From Synechococcus sp. MEDNS5 (GTDB lineage Bacteria > Cyanobacteriota > Cyanobacteriia > PCC-6307 > Cyanobiaceae), in contig NZ_CP047952.1 of assembly GCF_014279875.1 (NCBI RefSeq), forward strand, positions 992,001 to 1,056,000: a stretch of DNA of 64,000 nt, written 5' to 3'. Of this stretch, positions 35,587-43,087 are shown one piece after another (the stretch's first letter is position 1; the number at the start of each line of letters is the position of its first letter). The notes beneath the pieces were generated by a model. That model searched no databases, was not told the origin of the DNA, and was given only the letters and a program-made list of their open reading frames with translations. The translations under genes and the position numbers were made by a program.

Positions 35587-36185
35587 CAATCAATGGTGGA
35601 GAAATAGTCCTTGGAACCCTTGGGGTCCTCCAGCATCGTGGCAGCGCCAGGTGTCCAGTTTGCGGGGCAGACTTCGTCAGGATTGGACTGAACGTACTGG
35701 AAGGCCTGCAGAAGACGCAGGGTTTCATCAACGTTGCGGCCCACGGGCAGGTTGTTGATGGTGGCGTGAACAATCACACCCTCGGGATCGATCAGATAAA
35801 GACCGCGGAGTGCCTTGCCCTCGTCGTCGAGGATGTTGAAAGCGTTACCGATTTCCTTGTTGAGGTCAGCGACGAGAGGATAGTTGATGTCACCGATACC
35901 ACCCTGGTTCCGCGGGGTCTGAATCCAAGCGAGGTGGCTGTATTTGCTGTCGACGGAAACGCCGAGGATTTCGCAGTTCTTGCTGGAGAAATCGGCGTAG
36001 CGATCGCTGAACGCCGTGATCTCCGTGGGGCACACGAAGGTGAAGTCGAGGGGATAGAAGAACAGCACCACGTACTTGCCGCGGTACTGGGACAGGCTGA
36101 TCTCCTTAAATTCCTGGTCAACCACTGCTGTGGCGGTGAAGTCGGGGGCCGGATGGCCCACGCGCAGACAACCGTTGGCGGTCAT
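35586..36185 (-). CDS. 2-Cys peroxiredoxin (AhpC/Prx type)
   Basis: A 199-residue typical 2-Cys peroxiredoxin. [14 protein letters not shown] (about residue 50) has the peroxidatic Cys, and [13 protein letters not shown] near 171 the resolving Cys. Residues 92-97 contain GGIGD(I), related to the GGLG overoxidation-sensitivity motif, and the C-terminus ends KDYFSTID, where the YF motif is part of the sensitive form. It reduces H2O2 and alkyl peroxides using thioredoxin, protecting photosystems. A 17-bp palindrome sits in the spacer of its candidate promoter. Confidence 0.96.
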   Translation of the reverse strand: MTANGCLRVGHPAPDFTATAVVDQEFKEISLSQYRGKYVVLFFYPLDFTFVCPTEITAFSDRYADFSSKNCEILGVSVDSKYSHLAWIQTPRNQGGIGDINYPLVADLNKEIGNAFNILDDEGKALRGLYLIDPEGVIVHATINNLPVGRNVDETLRLLQAFQYVQSNPDEVCPANWTPGAATMLEDPKGSKDYFSTID

Positions 36186-36219
36186 GATGAACGGGCGAAG
36201 GAAGGCAAGGAAGCGTGAG

Positions 36220-36249
36220 GACCTAGCTCGAAGTCGTTACGACTTCCAA
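36220..36249 (-). promoter_or_regulatory. Candidate peroxiredoxin promoter with internal dyad
   Basis: On the minus strand, TTGGAA (36249-36244) and TAGGTC (36225-36220) are 18 bp apart, about 35 bp before the ATG. The 17-bp perfect dyad GAAGTCGTTACGACTTC (36230-36246) spans the spacer and overlaps the -35. An operator is inferred from the symmetry; the binding protein is unknown. Confidence 0.4.
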
Positions 36250-36338
36250 TTGCGGGCAACAATTTATCACGCCTCTGTGCTCATGCCGTGTGCCCCGATG
36301 CACCCAATGGCGCACTCGCCGACTTTTAGGATGTACTG

Positions 36339-36629
36339 ATGATTCATTCGTCCATGGCCTGGGATCAGGCGCTTCTTAGAAAGTTCAGCAGCACTGGCCA
36401 CTTCCGCTTGCTGAATCAGGTGCGAAGTGAGCTCAGCAGTCAGCCCTTAGTGCGCGATCCTTCCAGCCGGGCTCTGCTGCTCAAGGCCAGACCGCATCGC
36501 GGACAGCCGGTCCGTCAACAGCGAAGGCCCAACGCGATGCCAGAAGGCATGGCTTCACTTTCTAAGTCTGTTGTCACATCGTCGCCGAAATCATTCCGAG
36601 AGAGGCTCAACGCTATTGATATGCGCTGA
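36339..36629 (+). CDS. Hypothetical small basic protein upstream of tRNA-Met
   Basis: A 96-residue, strongly basic soluble protein. The N-terminal 45 residues (WDQALLRKFSSTGHFRLLNQVRSEL) look like a folded helical segment, and the rest is Arg/Ser/Gln-rich and probably disordered. It could bind nucleic acid, but no named domain is recognised. The frame is bounded by the peroxiredoxin promoter region and the tRNA leader, and codon usage fits the genome. An in-frame ATG at codon 6 could be the true start. Confidence 0.65.
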   Translation: MIHSSMAWDQALLRKFSSTGHFRLLNQVRSELSSQPLVRDPSSRALLLKARPHRGQPVRQQRRPNAMPEGMASLSKSVVTSSPKSFRERLNAIDMR

Positions 36630-36647
36630 GGATGTCCCTTCAAGATG

Positions 36648-36653
36648 TATGAT
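36648..36653 (+). promoter_or_regulatory. Possible -10 element of the tRNA gene
   Basis: TATGAT, one mismatch from TATAAT, lies 25 bp before the mature tRNA 5' end. No good -35 is seen at 16-18 bp. A GGCCTGAAGGCC hairpin at 36661-36672 separates it from the tRNA. Confidence 0.35.
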
Positions 36654-36677
36654 GGCAACTGGCCTGAAGGCCCTTTC

Positions 36678-36751
36678 GTCAGAGTAGCTCAGCTGGTTAG
36701 AGCACAGGATTCATAACCCTGAGGTCGAGAGTTCAAGTCTCTCCTCTGACA
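36678..36751 (+). tRNA. trnM: tRNA-Met (CAT), probably elongator
   Basis: A 74-nt cloverleaf. Acceptor GTCAGAG pairs with CTCTGAC; the D arm is GCTC...GAGC; the anticodon loop TTCATAA carries CAT at 36712-36714 in stem CAGG/CCTG (with an A-C closing mismatch); the T arm GAGAG-TTCAAGT-CTCTC is perfect. The fully paired G1-C72 end argues against initiator tRNA, which normally has an unpaired first position. CAT could also be a lysidine-modified tRNA-Ile. The discriminator is A, and CCA is not encoded. Confidence 0.93.
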
Positions 36752-36771
36752 TTTTTCAGAAACAAATCAAA

Positions 36772-36809
36772 GCCTTCAAGTGAAATTGCTTGGAAGGCAA
36801 TTTTGTTTT
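36772..36809. terminator. Terminator between tRNA-Met and the M23 peptidase gene
   Basis: Arms GCCTTCAAG (36772-36780) and CTTGGAAGGC (36789-36798), one bulged base, are followed on the plus strand by TTTTGTTTTG and preceded by an A-rich stretch, so it could serve both converging transcripts. Confidence 0.6.
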
Positions 36810-36827
36810 GATTGGGGTGAATCCTTA

Positions 36828-37814
36828 TTAGCCTCTGCGAGATGGAAGCATGGACATTGGATCCATGGCTGCTCCGCCAGACTTGCGAATTTCAAAATGG
36901 AGATGAGGACCTGTGCTGCGGCCAGTACTCCCCATCAGGGCAATACGAGCACCTTGAGGAACCAATTGCCCTTTTTTAACCAACAGTCGACTGCTATGGG
37001 CGTAACGCGTTGAAGAACCATCTCCATGGGACATTTCAACCAGGTAGCCATAGCCGCTGCTCCAGCCGGAGTAAGCAATCACGCCATCCTTGGCCGCCAG
37101 GATTGGAGTACCGACGTTGTTCGCAATATCAATACCTTTGTGCATTCTCCCCCAGCGCCAACCGTATCCAGAGGTGAAAACACCCTTTGCGGGCCAGATG
37201 TACGTCTGGGACGCATCGAACTGCTTGGATCCAGGGAGTTCAGGAAGTTCGGGCCAACTTGCTCCGCCGGAACGTAAGGGGCGCACAGCCAGCACACTGG
37301 CTTTGGCAACACGAACCTTGCTTCCCACCACGAGCTTCGAGAGTTCGACCCCTGGGTTAAAGGTCTTCAACTGCGTCAGAGTGATGCCATGGTCTCGCAC
37401 CAAGGACATCAGCGACTGCTGGGGCTTGATTTCAACGACTTCTACGGGAGCCGGAGGGGTCTTGAGCGGTGCTGTGTCTCTGATTTGCGTTCCGTCTATC
37501 GCCTTTGATGCACTGATGGACTCAGCGCTCGTGGAAGGGAGAACAACCCAGGTTCCGATCTCAAGATCAGTCTCGGCTTTGAGCTCATTCAGTTCTTCGA
37601 GCTGGCTCGGGATTAGGTCAAGATCACGCGCCAACGTTTCCAGATTGCTGGGTTCGATCAGTCGAACCCAGATCTGTGATGGCTCTGATGACAGAGCCGA
37701 AAGGAGTTGCTTTGAGCTGATGTGATCGGAGTCTGCGAAACCCGATGCCTGCGACATCGCGAACAAGGCGCTGCTGGATGCAACAGCGGTCACGGCGAGG
37801 AGCAGAGGCTTCAT
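36828..37814 (-). CDS. LysM/M23 family peptidoglycan endopeptidase, exported
   Basis: A 328-residue exported protein. Residues 1-26 are a signal peptide (MKPLLLAVTAVASSSALFAMSQASG). A LysM-like module follows at about 55-95 (NLETLARDLDLIPSQLEELNEL), and a second at about 125-170 (QSLMSLVRDHGITLTQLKTFNPG), binding peptidoglycan. The C-terminal M23 domain has GYGWRWGRMHKGIDIAN (His/Asp zinc ligands) and GPHLHFEI (HxH). It cleaves cross-bridges or activates amidases during cell division or wall remodelling. Confidence 0.93.
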   Translation of the reverse strand: MKPLLLAVTAVASSSALFAMSQASGFADSDHISSKQLLSALSSEPSQIWVRLIEPSNLETLARDLDLIPSQLEELNELKAETDLEIGTWVVLPSTSAESISASKAIDGTQIRDTAPLKTPPAPVEVVEIKPQQSLMSLVRDHGITLTQLKTFNPGVELSKLVVGSKVRVAKASVLAVRPLRSGGASWPELPELPGSKQFDASQTYIWPAKGVFTSGYGWRWGRMHKGIDIANNVGTPILAAKDGVIAYSGWSSGYGYLVEMSHGDGSSTRYAHSSRLLVKKGQLVPQGARIALMGSTGRSTGPHLHFEIRKSGGAAMDPMSMLPSRRG

Positions 37815-37923
37815 TCAGCGCGCAAGTGAGGAACAGATCCGAGGACGCCGCCACAGCATCAGATCGCGCTGAAAGTAGCGGGCTGAACACCCCTCTGCAA
37901 GGGTGCTCGTGGCAGATCATGGA

Positions 37924-38427
37924 TTACCACAGCTGCAGTTTCAGGCCCGCCTGGAAGCAGGCGATCGCGCAGGCGACGGACAGGTTCAGGCTGCGAACGC
38001 CACCCTGGCCGTCACTCCCAGCGCTGCAAGGCATCGGAATCGTCAAAATCTGATCGCATTGATCTCGCACTGGCTCTGGCAGCCCTGTGTCCTCTCGCCC
38101 GAACAGCAGAACATCCCCTTGCTGAAAGCAGAAACTCTGCAGGGCAACGCCATCCCGACGGCTGCAGCCAATCACGCGGGACGGCTTGGCGAGACAGCTT
38201 TTGAATGCTTTGAAATCAGCATGAACCGAGAGGTTCACATGGGGCCAGTAGTCCAGCCCGGCTCGTTTGAGCTGTCTGTCATCGATCGAGAAGCCCAGGG
38301 GCTCAATCAATGACAAAGGCAAATCAAAGGCTGCGCAGGTTCTCGCGATGTTTCCCGTGTTCGGAGGAATGCGTGGTTCGAACAAAGCCACTCTGAGCGG
38401 GGATGGCTTGAGTTTGAGAAGGGTCAC
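37924..38427 (-). CDS. trmL: tRNA (cytidine/uridine-34)-2'-O-methyltransferase TrmL-like
   Basis: A 167-residue SPOUT methyltransferase. FEPRIPPNTGNIARTC is the conserved N-terminal motif, LLFGREDTGLPE the trefoil-knot SAM site, and RSLNLSVACAIACFQ the C-terminal motif III. TrmL methylates the ribose of the wobble base in tRNA-Leu isoacceptors. Its start overlaps the cobU stop by 4 bp, making it the last gene of pcxA-cobU-trmL. Confidence 0.94.
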   Translation of the reverse strand: MTLLKLKPSPLRVALFEPRIPPNTGNIARTCAAFDLPLSLIEPLGFSIDDRQLKRAGLDYWPHVNLSVHADFKAFKSCLAKPSRVIGCSRRDGVALQSFCFQQGDVLLFGREDTGLPEPVRDQCDQILTIPMPCSAGSDGQGGVRSLNLSVACAIACFQAGLKLQLW

Positions 38428-38978
38428 AGCGGGACGCTCTGGCCTAAAACGTGAAGATCGACAGCTCTGCCCTGAACGACGAGCCAGCTTCGATTGGCCT
38501 GCCTGGCCAATCGCTGAGCCAGTTCTCCCTGGCGATCGCGGAAGAGTCCGCCAATGGCTGTTGGGGGCACCACCCCCCAGCCTGTTTCTTCAACCACGAT
38601 CACGGCTGGTTGACGGCGCTGTTTCAGTGTGGTCAGCAATTCGATCTGAGCGGCATTCCACTGCTGCGCATTGGTCTGTAGATAGGCGGCCGTGAATCCA
38701 CCGAGAGCATCAATCAGCACCCCATGGTTGTCCGGCGCTTCCTTGAGCGCAGAAGTGAGTTTTCCATCGCATTCCAGAAGACTCCAGTTGGGTGGTCGAC
38801 GTTCACGATGTAGGCGCAGTCGCTCCTGCCACAATGCATCTTCAGGCAAGGACGGTGAGGTGGCGATGTACGTCACCTCAGAACAAAAGGAGATCAAATG
38901 TTCGGCCCAACGGCTCTTGCCTCCTCGGCTTGGACCGGAGACAAGAACCAGGCCTTGAGGATGATCAGCCGCCACCAT
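38424..38978 (-). CDS. cobU: Adenosylcobinamide kinase / adenosylcobinamide-phosphate guanylyltransferase
   Basis: A 184-residue bifunctional nucleotide-loop enzyme of cobalamin synthesis. VSGPSRGGKSRWAEHL is the P-loop, YIATSP and RLHRERRPPNWSLLE correspond to the conserved CobU segments around the guanylylated His, and VVEETGWGVVPPTAIGGLFRD is the C-terminal signature. It phosphorylates adenosylcobinamide and then attaches GMP (in picocyanobacteria toward pseudocobalamin). It overlaps pcxA by 14 bp and trmL by 4 bp. Confidence 0.95.
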   Translation of the reverse strand: MVAADHPQGLVLVSGPSRGGKSRWAEHLISFCSEVTYIATSPSLPEDALWQERLRLHRERRPPNWSLLECDGKLTSALKEAPDNHGVLIDALGGFTAAYLQTNAQQWNAAQIELLTTLKQRRQPAVIVVEETGWGVVPPTAIGGLFRDRQGELAQRLARQANRSWLVVQGRAVDLHVLGQSVPL

Positions 38979-40113
38979 TCATACCGCGAAGCGTCGCCAC
39001 CGAGGATGGGCTGACGCGGTTGAGATAGCGGAAGATCCAATACTTAAAGATTGTCGCCAGGATCACCGGGAAGGTGGCGATGAACAGAAGGATGAAGTTC
39101 TCTCTGGCTGGGAATCCGAAATGATTGGCGATTCCATCAAGAAGAACCGTCCAGCCTTCAGGGCTATGGAAACCAACGAAAATGTCTGTGAAGAGAATGA
39201 TGGCAAACGCCTTCGCTGAGTCGCTGAGTCCATACACAGCTTCGTCGAAAAATCCCCTGAGAACTCGTAATTCTTCTCGGCTGAACACACAGACCACAAC
39301 AAATGCGACTGTGGCGGCGAGATCAGCGAGTACGTTCTTGACGGCATGGGTGCTCTCTGAATCAGCTTCCTGCTTCAGCTCTTCCGCTTTCGCAGATAGT
39401 TTTTTCTGCAACTCTTCCTGTGTTGGAATCGAATCGCCGCGCAGGAGTGCATCAAATTCGATCTCGGCCTTGTAGACACGGAGTTTCTCGACAGCTTGCT
39501 CTTCCAGTTGTGGTTTGGGGTAACTCAAAAACGGCAGATCTGGAGCAAAACGATCCACAGCGGGGCTGATGATGTACGTGCGGCTCACTTGTTGCACCAA
39601 AAGGGGAACAAGGATGAGGAGCAGCAGCACCTTGAGGGAAATCAGGGTGGAATCGCGCCGCCGCCGGAATCCAGCCACCAGCGTTGCTTCTGAGGTGGGA
39701 TTCAGCTGCCGTCGCAGCGTGTCGAAGATTCCGAGAAGCGACCGTGGCAGCGGATCAGGAGATCGGCTGATGGTGGGAGCTGAGGCCGTCCGTCGCGGGC
39801 TGTAGCGGTTGACCACGCTTTCGATCAGCTGGAGCTGGCGCAACTCCTGTGGATCGAGTTGGCCACGCTGATACTCCAATTTGTCCAGAGAGGCTCGACA
39901 GACGCTGATGGCTGCCCGGAATTTCCGGAGAACCGTCGCTTGAACCGAACTGGGAACAGAGAGTTCCAGATCAGGACGGATCGGCCGGTCTCCGTAGTAC
40001 TCGAGTTCCAGGCTTTGAATCAAGAGAGCGGCTTCGTAGCCGCGATCAAGATCGGCGTTCACATCGAAGGACTTGGCCCTTCCGAAGGTGTCGAGCCAGT
40101 TGCGTCCTGCCAT
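38965..40113 (-). CDS. pcxA: Proton extrusion protein PcxA (CemA family)
   Basis: A 382-residue membrane protein. A long cytosolic N-terminal domain (residues 1-165: RAKSFDVNADLDRGYEAALL...YSPRR) precedes about four membrane helices at 176-196, 257-275, 300-325 and 340-362, with a Glu-rich loop between the first two. In Synechocystis PcxA drives light-dependent Na+/H+ exchange supporting CO2 uptake, and the plastid homologue is CemA. It starts 7 bp before the Psb32-like stop and leads the pcxA-cobU-trmL overlapping run. Confidence 0.94.
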   Translation of the reverse strand: MAGRNWLDTFGRAKSFDVNADLDRGYEAALLIQSLELEYYGDRPIRPDLELSVPSSVQATVLRKFRAAISVCRASLDKLEYQRGQLDPQELRQLQLIESVVNRYSPRRTASAPTISRSPDPLPRSLLGIFDTLRRQLNPTSEATLVAGFRRRRDSTLISLKVLLLLILVPLLVQQVSRTYIISPAVDRFAPDLPFLSYPKPQLEEQAVEKLRVYKAEIEFDALLRGDSIPTQEELQKKLSAKAEELKQEADSESTHAVKNVLADLAATVAFVVVCVFSREELRVLRGFFDEAVYGLSDSAKAFAIILFTDIFVGFHSPEGWTVLLDGIANHFGFPARENFILLFIATFPVILATIFKYWIFRYLNRVSPSSVATLRGMNGGG

Positions 40114-40120
40114 CGTGCTG

Positions 40121-40804
40121 TTACCGGGAGAAAATCCACCAGGTGGCCATCGGAACTATCGTGCCGACCACCAGCAGAACGACAACCCAAGTAAACGCAT
40201 TGCTCTCTTCGGTTTCTTCAGCAGTTGGCACATTGGTCGGTAGTGCAACCCTCTCCGCCTGAACCGGAGGGCCAGGGTCTTCGCCACCGTCGAGCACGAT
40301 CTCAATCCTTGCGACGCCATCGAGGGTGGCCTGTCGGAAGCGATCCCCGTCCCGCAGTGGTTGGCTCATGGTGGTTCTCCCCGTGCTGCGCAGCAGGCTC
40401 TCCGGCAGTTGTTCCAACAGGGCCGGTGATGCGACAACCGTGGCCTGTTTGCTCTGGCTTTCCTCCAGGAACAGCAGCAAGGGCCTGTCCGATCCAGCAG
40501 TTGCCTCACTCCAGCGATTGAGCAGCTCCTCTCCGAAGGCCGGAAGACTCAGGCCGTAATCAAGGCGCCGGAGGGTCACGAGCCGAGCATCCACGTGAAA
40601 GCGGTCCAGCTCCTGCAGTCGATTGCTGATTTCGTTGCGACCCGATCGACTCAACACTTCAGCTGAATCGAGAACCAGCTCATCGGGTGGCTGCGTCGGG
40701 AAGTCCTGGGGAGAGACAGCAAGCGCCAGCGGCGTGCAGAACAGCAAGCAGAGGGTGGCGGCCAGAATCCCGCCGGTGAGCTGGGTGAAACGGTTCATGG
40801 TCAT
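40121..40804 (-). CDS. TPM-domain thylakoid protein, Psb32-like
   Basis: A 227-residue protein with a signal peptide (residues 8-29, LALAVSP), a TPM/TLP18.3 domain at about 40-170 (VLDSAEVLSRSGRNEISNRLQELD, LLFLEESQSKQATVVASP) and a C-terminal membrane anchor (about 203-225). This matches Psb32, the cyanobacterial homologue of plant TLP18.3, which protects photosystem II and speeds its repair under high light. It lies just upstream of pcxA with a 7-bp gap. Confidence 0.88.
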   Translation of the reverse strand: MTMNRFTQLTGGILAATLCLLFCTPLALAVSPQDFPTQPPDELVLDSAEVLSRSGRNEISNRLQELDRFHVDARLVTLRRLDYGLSLPAFGEELLNRWSEATAGSDRPLLLFLEESQSKQATVVASPALLEQLPESLLRSTGRTTMSQPLRDGDRFRQATLDGVARIEIVLDGGEDPGPPVQAERVALPTNVPTAEETEESNAFTWVVVLLVVGTIVPMATWWIFSR

Positions 40805-40828
40805 GCTCAGCGTCGAATTAGTCTGCCC

Positions 40829-41236
40829 TCAGGCGGACAGGCTGTCTCGGTTGAGAGCCATGATCGCCTCCAGCACCATCACGGCGCGTCCTTCCGGAAG
40901 ATTGAGACGTCCAGTCAGATTGTTGAGAAAGTGTTTTTCTTCGGGGGTGACGTCCCTGTCGGCATGGGTGAGCTGAACAGCCACCGCCAGAGCTGTCTCC
41001 TGCTGAACAGGCGTCAGAACGGGCAGGGCATCGTCGACAAGACGTTCGACGCCGTCTGTGCGGAGCTGGGCCAAGAGGCGATCAAACAGTGCTGCCATCT
41101 CCTGCTCGTTGCGGTCCTTGTAGGGCGTGCGGTATTCGAGTGAGCGGCGCAGAGCGTGGGCCTCATCACGCCCAAGGGTGCCATCACAGGCCACCGCGGC
41201 GAGCGCAATCGCGGCAAAGGCTTCAGCGTCAGTCAT
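40829..41236 (-). CDS. TerB-like helical protein
   Basis: A 135-residue all-helical protein. AAVACDGTLGRDEAHALRRSLE and QLTHADRDVTPEEKHFLNNL are the paired acidic, metal-binding-like helices of the TerB/YebE fold. The family is linked to tellurite resistance and to membrane-associated stress complexes, but isolated TerB proteins in cyanobacteria have no fixed role. It starts close to the divergent CCB-type gene (36 bp between starts) and ends 24 bp before the Psb32-like gene. Confidence 0.85.
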   Translation of the reverse strand: MTDAEAFAAIALAAVACDGTLGRDEAHALRRSLEYRTPYKDRNEQEMAALFDRLLAQLRTDGVERLVDDALPVLTPVQQETALAVAVQLTHADRDVTPEEKHFLNNLTGRLNLPEGRAVMVLEAIMALNRDSLSA

Positions 41237-41271
41237 CTTGGGCTGGTCTGTGCTTCCTCATTTGAGCAAGA

Positions 41272-41970
41272 GTGAGTCGTTCTGACCGCAGCATGTTGCA
41301 GACCATGCCTGGCTCCGCTCGTCTTTGTCTGATCGCCGGGGTCTTGGTGCTGAGCCTGTCGCTCGTCAATGCCCTCACGGCTGGAGACTTTCCTCCTTCC
41401 CTTCAGCGCGCTGAAGTGCTTGCTGGGATGGCAGCCGTTGGTTTGATGTTGGTTGCCGTTCTTTGGACGCGTGCCATTCCCCGGCCGGCTGAAGCAGCGC
41501 AACTCAGCGGTGAGCAGGGGCTCCGCATTGACGAGGCGCTGGATGATGCACTGACCTTGGAACTGGCCTGGGGTAGCCATCAGTTCCTGACAGCCACCTC
41601 AGCCGCCTCGATGCTGGTGATGTGGGATGGGAAAGTTCTTCTGCGACGGGGACTGATCACGTCGGATGCATTCGTGCCCGGTGCCATCTGCCAACGGGCG
41701 AGCCAGCGCCAGGAGCTGATCTCTCTGGTGAAGACGGCGCTTTATCCAGGTCGCGATGAATTTGATCCCGTGTTGCCAGGCTTGCCATCAGTGATGGTGC
41801 AACCCCTCGGCCACAGGGGGTGGGTCGTGCTCGGCGGCTGGTCCGAGCGTTGCTTTACCCGATCGGATGAACGTTGGTTGGCGGGATGGAGCGAACGCCT
41901 CAGAAGGACACTGGATTCGGTTGGGGACGGGATCCAGGAGTCCCACCCTTTCCCTCAGAAGGGAGCCTGA
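41272..41970 (+). CDS. Cofactor assembly of complex C subunit B (CCB2/CCB4-like)
   Basis: A 232-residue protein with two N-terminal membrane helices (about 16-35 and 47-65) and a soluble domain starting near 75 (EQGLRIDEALDDALTLELAW). It resembles the CCB2/CCB4 proteins that attach the covalent heme ci (c') of cytochrome b6 in the b6f complex. GTG 41272 is the start used; the ATG at 41293 is an alternative. Its last 71 bp overlap the 3' end of lptC on the other strand. Confidence 0.85.
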   Translation: MSRSDRSMLQTMPGSARLCLIAGVLVLSLSLVNALTAGDFPPSLQRAEVLAGMAAVGLMLVAVLWTRAIPRPAEAAQLSGEQGLRIDEALDDALTLELAWGSHQFLTATSAASMLVMWDGKVLLRRGLITSDAFVPGAICQRASQRQELISLVKTALYPGRDEFDPVLPGLPSVMVQPLGHRGWVVLGGWSERCFTRSDERWLAGWSERLRRTLDSVGDGIQESHPFPQKGA

Positions 41971-43087
41971 CTTCCGATTGCACCTTGGATCCAGGCGCGG
42001 TGAAGGAAATTCGCCCCTCCTTGCCAATCGTTCCCTCAAGCCGCATGGCTCGGGTGACCTGATCGTTCTCGTCTCGCCGCAAGCGAACCTTCCCTTCGGC
42101 CAAGACGTCTTCACTGTTCCAGTTCCAGCGGCAACGTTCAGCCTCCAAAACTTCCCCCGGCTGACGGATCTCACAGGCCCCGTTCACATCGACGGTCGTT
42201 GCGCCGAGATCCGCCCTGAAGCCATCACCTGTGATTCTGGTGCGCTCGAGGTCGGCCTCAAACGGCTCTGCACTGCGGATGATCTGATCCCGGAACAACC
42301 AGGTTGTTGCCTGGGCCCTGAGCACACCCTTCTCGCGTGGGATTTTGAGAATCACCGGTGCTTGCACGGTGATCTCTCCTTTGAGAGTGTTTCCATCCAG
42401 TGATTGGCCCTCGAGTTGCTCGAGCACGGTTCCTTCCTGATCTCTGCGCTGACCGAGAACGGGTCCCTTGGCTTTGAGCTGTCCTGAATCCAAATTCCAT
42501 TGGGCTTGACCGCTGCGCAAAAAGCTGTCAGGGGGGGTACTGCGGTCGGCGGTGGACCAACGGTCGAGTTGAACGGTGCCCGTCAGCGTGAGTTCATTGG
42601 TGGTTTGTTGAAGTTCGGCTTCGCGGGCAGAAATACGCGACTCCTGATCCGACGCTCGGGGCCGCTGTTCCATGGTCAGAACGCCTTGTTCAGGCCTCCA
42701 GCGCAGTCGATCTCCCTGGATCAGCAGCTTCGCGCCGGTGAGTTGCTGAAGCTTGACGTTCCCTTCCAGCAGGATCTTTTCCCCATCGTTGATCACTTGG
42801 GCGAGATCGGACTGAATCCGAAACGATGGCTTTCCATTGCGAAACAGGAGACCAACGGGCCTGCGAGCGCGAACCAAGCGTTTGTTCAGTTCGTAACGGG
42901 CTTCCGGGCTGGACAAGCTCCATTGCCGTTGACCATTGCTGGCTTTCTGTTCAAGCTCCAGTGAACGGAACACGAAAGGCGGCGCCTCGACGGCGACCGG
43001 TGTGTTCTCATCCGCGCAACCACCAAGGAAGGGAAGGCCTGCCAGTAGACAGCTTGAAAGCCATGCATGGCGTGTAAGCAAGGCCAT
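41900..43087 (-). CDS. lptC: LptC-like LPS-transport lipoprotein
   Basis: A 395-residue protein with a lipoprotein signal peptide (LAGLPFLGGCAD, lipobox Cys near residue 25). An LptC domain follows (FVFRSLELEQKASNGQRQWSLSSPEARYE), with LptA/OstA-like beta-jellyroll repeats after it (for example LLEGNVKL and LTGTVQLDRW), making it twice the length of E. coli LptC, as is usual in cyanobacteria. It links the inner-membrane LptBFG to LptA for LPS export. Its ATG shares one base with the metG stop, and its 3' end overlaps the CCB gene by 71 bp. Confidence 0.88.
   Translation of the reverse strand: MALLTRHAWLSSCLLAGLPFLGGCADENTPVAVEAPPFVFRSLELEQKASNGQRQWSLSSPEARYELNKRLVRARRPVGLLFRNGKPSFRIQSDLAQVINDGEKILLEGNVKLQQLTGAKLLIQGDRLRWRPEQGVLTMEQRPRASDQESRISAREAELQQTTNELTLTGTVQLDRWSTADRSTPPDSFLRSGQAQWNLDSGQLKAKGPVLGQRRDQEGTVLEQLEGQSLDGNTLKGEITVQAPVILKIPREKGVLRAQATTWLFRDQIIRSAEPFEADLERTRITGDGFRADLGATTVDVNGACEIRQPGEVLEAERCRWNWNSEDVLAEGKVRLRRDENDQVTRAMRLEGTIGKEGRISFTAPGSKVQSEVRLPSEGKGGTPGSRPQPNPVSF

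Noticed and set aside
36661-36672. GGCCTGAAGGCC hairpin upstream of the tRNA
   Set aside because: Only a 4-bp stem with no T-tract; too weak to call a terminator or RNA gene.
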